A stretch of 64,000 bases of DNA from Bacteroidota bacterium (lineage in GTDB: Bacteria; Bacteroidota; Bacteroidia; Bacteroidales; NBLH01). The stretch lies in assembly GCA_025361565.1 (NCBI GenBank), contig JANYKN010000126.1, forward strand, positions 124,001-188,000. Reading direction: 5' to 3'. The first letter of the stretch is position 1; each line of letters starts with the position of its first letter. Under the pieces are notes generated by a model. It was not told the origin of the DNA. It worked only from the letters and a program-made list of their open reading frames with translations, and did not search any database. Made by a program: the position numbers and the translations under genes. Shown here one piece after another: positions 61,591-64,000 of the stretch.

Positions 61591-64000
61591 TCAAAACTTT
61601 TGTTGAATTGAAGCTTCTATTTTTGGTACTTCAATTTTCGGGTTTCCGTTTTTTGGTGCTTCAATATTTTGTATTTCAAATTTTTGCATCTTTATTTTGT
61701 ATTCATTCACTTGGTGCATAAATGCTTCAAAACGTGTATCAACACCAATGTTTCCATGACCGTCATAGGCAAAATTCTCCCAGGGTAATCCATTGTGGTT
61801 TTTCCTCAAATTACTGGAAACGGTACAATTGATAGTTCCAGGCATACAAGTAAACGGTAGAATATTTACAACACCAGAAATGTGTTTTTCTGCAAGCAAT
61901 ACGGCTGTACCAATTGCCAAAGGAGGATCTCCGTCATAATCTTTGTGGATATATTCACCGCAATGCTCAAGCATTTCTTCTACTTCAACCTCTTGGGCAA
62001 GTTTATAAATACTTGGAAGGCTTCCCGTAATTTTCTTTTCAATTGCTTTTTGAAAAAATCGCTGAATTTTTGCTTTAACAAGATTCTTAACATCACCTTT
62101 CCATCTACTGTCGCGGATAAATCGTATTGTTGAATAATTTACCCATTCGGCAAAAGGAGCCATAAAAGTTTCTGCTCCTAAATCTTCAAGCCGTTTTACC
62201 AAATAATTTGAGCAGTATGGGTTGTCCCGCATAAAAATTTCACCAACTATTGCCACAACAGGCTTTTTGATAGAATTGTCAATTGAAACCGCTTGGAAAT
62301 CAATTGCAGCCTTTTTTAATGTTCCAGTAATGTTTTTACTTCCATTCTCAACACATTTTATAATTGCATTTAAATGTTTTTCATAAACTTTATCCGAAGT
62401 TCCTTTAATTAGTTCATATGGACGTGTTTGCTCGAGCATTTTTCTTATCAGATCGGTTGCTACAAGGCCTTTCCAACAAACAGTTCTCCATTTCAATGAA
62501 TAGCCGGGGGCAATACTGGCGTATGAATCTTCATTACTCGGATGCACAATCTTAACATCCCTGAAACCCAAATTGTCAAAAATGATTCGGTGCAATTTGT
62601 TGTATTCGCCAAAACGGCAAGGGCCATTGTGGTCGGGCATAAAAAAGCTTACTTTTTTAGGATCAACTCCAGGTTCCAATAGTTTTTTTATAAAACTTCC
62701 CGTTGTAGCTATCAGTGGAAAACACTCTTGCCCGTCGGTATATTTTCTGCCCAATTCAATATCTTCTTCGTTTTGCATTGGAAGTACTTCGCTTGGAATG
62801 CCACAACTGCGGGTTGCTGCAGACAAAATATGCACAGCATCGCGGGCATAAGGAAAATATAAGGTTCTTTGCTCCAAATCTTTATTTTCATTATGGTTTA
62901 ATGCTACAGGGTTAATTACTTCGTTTGAAGATTTTGATCCCTCCCATCCTTTTAGGCTATCCATGAAAGCTTCAATACGTGTAATCATACCTGCATCTGC
63001 ACTATGTTCATCCACTTCGAGATGTAGAAATGGCTTGCCATTTAGTTCATTTTTAACAAAATGGAGTAGAAATGAATCAGGGCCACAGCGAAAATTGCTG
63101 ACATATATTGCAAATAGGTTTTTTTGCTTAGCTATATATTTTGCTGCAGCAACAATTTTTTGTCCGTTAGGCCAGTACATGCCAGGATAGGTGTCGAATA
63201 CCTTTTCTTCTGCAAGCGGAAGAAAATCAATTGGAATAGGCTCTACACCCATATTTAAAAGCTTTTTAACCAATCTAAGATTTAATGCCGGATCACCTGT
63301 ATTGTATGATCTTCCAAGAATCACAACTTTCCGCTGATCGGTCGGAAGCCCTTTCATTACTTCCCTTCCCTTAATTATTATTTGCTTCTCAAACTGCTGC
63401 TGTGCTTCATTTGCCTTATCGATTGCCTTATTAACAATTCCTTTTGGCAGATTGAACCGTTCATTGAAATAATCTTGTAGTTCTTTTCGAAGAACCCTAT
63501 CGAAATAGCGAAAATGCAAAGCAGGATAAATTAATTTCTCCCGGATTTTTTCATCAGTAAAAGCTGCCTTTAAAAGATAAGGGTGCGATTGTATCCATGG
63601 GCAATTGGCGTTGTTTGTCGGATTTTCTTTTGTTCCTTGTGCATTGACAATAAACGGAACAAAAACGAAATCTACGTTTTTTTCTAAAAGGTTCAGTACA
63701 TGGCCATGAATAAGCTCAACTGGCATACAAGTTTCAGAAACCATGGTTTCGAGCGAATTTGTAATTATATCCCTGTCCGTCGGATCTGAAAGAACAACGT
63801 TAAAACCCAAATCTGAAAAGAAGGTCTGCCAAAAAGGAAAATTCTGGTAATAGATTGTTAATCCCCTTGGAATACCAACTGATTTTCGATCTGCAATTTT
63901 TTCAGATTTGAAATTGGCTAAAAGCAAAGCCTCCCTTTCTTCAAAATGGTTTGGTAATTTTGATTCTTCTTTTTTCCTATCGGCAAATTCATATCTATCG
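61591..64000 (-). CDS. 2-hydroxyacyl-CoA dehydratase activase-like protein (DUF2229/HgdC-related C-terminal region), N-terminus truncated by right window edge
   Basis: The listed TTG start at 63927 is internal: the frame stays open to 64000 (DRYEFADRKKEESKLPNHFEEREALLLANFK...). Motifs: GIPRGLTIYY, RSYNTGDPALNLRL, DGQECFPL, GPCRFGEY, FTCMPGT. Confidence 0.8.
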   Translation of the reverse strand, partial: DRYEFADRKKEESKLPNHFEEREALLLANFKSEKIADRKSVGIPRGLTIYYQNFPFWQTFFSDLGFNVVLSDPTDRDIITNSLETMVSETCMPVELIHGHVLNLLEKNVDFVFVPFIVNAQGTKENPTNNANCPWIQSHPYLLKAAFTDEKIREKLIYPALHFRYFDRVLRKELQDYFNERFNLPKGIVNKAIDKANEAQQQFEKQIIIKGREVMKGLPTDQRKVVILGRSYNTGDPALNLRLVKKLLNMGVEPIPIDFLPLAEEKVFDTYPGMYWPNGQKIVAAAKYIAKQKNLFAIYVSNFRCGPDSFLLHFVKNELNGKPFLHLEVDEHSADAGMITRIEAFMDSLKGWEGSKSSNEVINPVALNHNENKDLEQRTLYFPYARDAVHILSAATRSCGIPSEVLPMQNEEDIELGRKYTDGQECFPLIATTGSFIKKLLEPGVDPKKVSFFMPDHNGPCRFGEYNKLHRIIFDNLGFRDVKIVHPSNEDSYASIAPGYSLKWRTVCWKGLVATDLIRKMLEQTRPYELIKGTSDKVYEKHLNAIIKCVENGSKNITGTLKKAAIDFQAVSIDNSIKKPVVAIVGEIFMRDNPYCSNYLVKRLEDLGAETFMAPFAEWVNYSTIRFIRDSRWKGDVKNLVKAKIQRFFQKAIEKKITGSLPSIYKLAQEVEVEEMLEHCGEYIHKDYDGDPPLAIGTAVLLAEKHISGVVNILPFTCMPGTINCTVSSNLRKNHNGLPWENFAYDGHGNIGVDTRFEAFMHQVNEYKIKMQKFEIQNIEAPKNGNPKIEVPKIEASIQQKF

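Overview
This is a contiguous AT-rich chromosomal segment from a Bacteroidetes/Bacteroidales-type bacterium. Most of it is conserved housekeeping sequence. Left to right: (i) a large alpha-2-macroglobulin-like protein cut by the left edge (missed by the ORF track), a beta-helix lipoprotein, a GlcD/GlpC-type FAD/Fe-S oxidoreductase and two secreted or lipoprotein genes; (ii) a peptidoglycan-glycan turnover locus: a NamZ-like DUF1343 lipoprotein, a GH3-C/serine hydrolase fusion that lacks the GH3 catalytic domain, and a GHL10/DigH-like glycosidase; (iii) an M48 peptidase and rimP-nusA-infB; (iv) an HD phosphohydrolase followed by lpxD-lpxC/fabZ-lpxA; (v) thiL, a SPOR protein, a PurF-like amidotransferase and a glsA/glsB-like N-acyl amino acid lipid pair; (vi) a dcw cluster, mraZ-rsmH-ftsL-ftsI-murE-mraY-murD-ftsW-murG-[unknown lipoprotein]-murC-ftsQ-ftsA-ftsZ-yqeY; (vii) a small accessory region (DoxX, nucleotidyltransferase, gene remnant, small membrane protein, GNAT, aldo/keto reductase, collagen-like secreted protein); (viii) a beta-CASP MBL RNase-like protein, a CASTOR/POLLUX-like RCK channel with no recognisable filter motif, and a 2-hydroxyacyl-CoA dehydratase activase-like protein cut by the right edge. 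I saw no tRNA, rRNA, CRISPR array, IS element, prophage or recognisable defence system. The best leads are the uncharacterised lipoprotein between murG and murC, the MraZ-box array upstream of mraZ, the GH3-decapitated hydrolase beside NamZ, and a terminator-like hairpin in the rimP-nusA-infB leader. I ran no searches; family calls come from reading motifs and overall sequence resemblance.
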